Source: an uncultured Allobaculum sp.
GTDB lineage: Bacteria > Bacillota_I > Bacilli_A > Erysipelotrichales > Erysipelotrichaceae
Length of the DNA: 5,805 nucleotides
Direction: 5' to 3'
Assembly (NCBI GenBank): GCA_910577085.1
Contig: CAJTLE010000149.1
Location: 1-5,805 of the forward strand
Shown: piece after piece, positions 5,667 to 5,805 of the stretch
How the letters are laid out: each line of letters starts with the position of its first letter
How positions within the stretch are numbered: position 1 is the first letter of the stretch
Notes under the pieces: model-generated
Databases searched by the model: none
Told to the model about the DNA's origin: nothing
The model's input: only the letters and a program-made list of their open reading frames with translations
Translations under genes and position numbers: made by a program

Positions 5667-5805
5667 ATGTCTGCCGGTTCAATGTCATTAAGTTAAGGTG
5701 ATGTCCTTTAGCCTCGGAACCAACTTGGGCGTGAAATATGAAAGATAAGCAGTTAGCCATAAGAACTAAAAAACAAAAGAGCATGACGAAAAAGTGTAAT
5801 TTCTA
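5667..5805. other. Right-hand end, no supported gene
   Basis: A plus-strand frame starts at an ATG at 5738 and runs off the window as a Lys-rich stretch (MKDKQLAIRTKKQKS and on). It has no clear ribosome binding site and no recognised family. The start of a new gene is possible but not supported by what is visible. Confidence 0.25.

Noticed and set aside
5665..5784. 39-codon minus-strand frame with a hydrophobic start, like a second secreted peptide
   Set aside because: There is no ribosome binding site before the ATG at 5784, and the stop falls in the T run of the terminator. It is probably chance, although the hydrophobic start caught attention.

Overview
The window looks like an accessory region of a low-GC Gram-positive bacterium (Firmicutes, possibly Erysipelotrichales; inferred from gene content and AT-rich Shine-Dalgarno-led genes, not proven). 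Four protein genes are clear, and a fifth, very small one was found by reading the regulator's upstream region.

Left part (1-950): the N-terminal half of an IS1634-like (IS4 superfamily) DDE transposase on the minus strand, cut by the window edge. Its leader carries a promoter candidate, a perfect palindrome and a longer inverted repeat that probably lies near the end of the element.

Centre (954-2445): the most interesting part. A 42-codon minus-strand gene with a strong Shine-Dalgarno encodes a small peptide with a basic start, a hydrophobic export-type segment and a Cys/Trp-rich polar tail. It is divergent from a regulator made of an XRE helix-turn-helix followed by a long helical, TPR-like region (Rgg/PlcR/NprR, i.e. 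RRNPP type). This is the usual layout of a peptide pheromone and its cytoplasmic receptor. The regulator is split by a -1 frame change exactly at a run of seven A bases inside the helix-turn-helix. It is therefore a programmed or phase-variable switch, a decayed gene, or a sequencing error. The regulator is visibly more AT-rich than the genes to its right.

Right part (2446-5805): a 543-base stretch without a convincing gene, then a YczE/YitT-type six-helix membrane protein (2989-3624) closed by a terminator. A 272-base gap with three small inverted repeats follows. Next comes a 535-residue membrane-anchored phosphoglycerol-transferase-type enzyme of the LtaS/OpgB sulfatase-fold family (3897-5504), closed by a strong, possibly bidirectional terminator. 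The last 140 bases hold no supported gene.

The membrane protein and the transferase each have their own terminator or gap, so they are probably separate units. Nothing in the sequence ties them directly to the peptide/regulator pair, though they lie just downstream of it.
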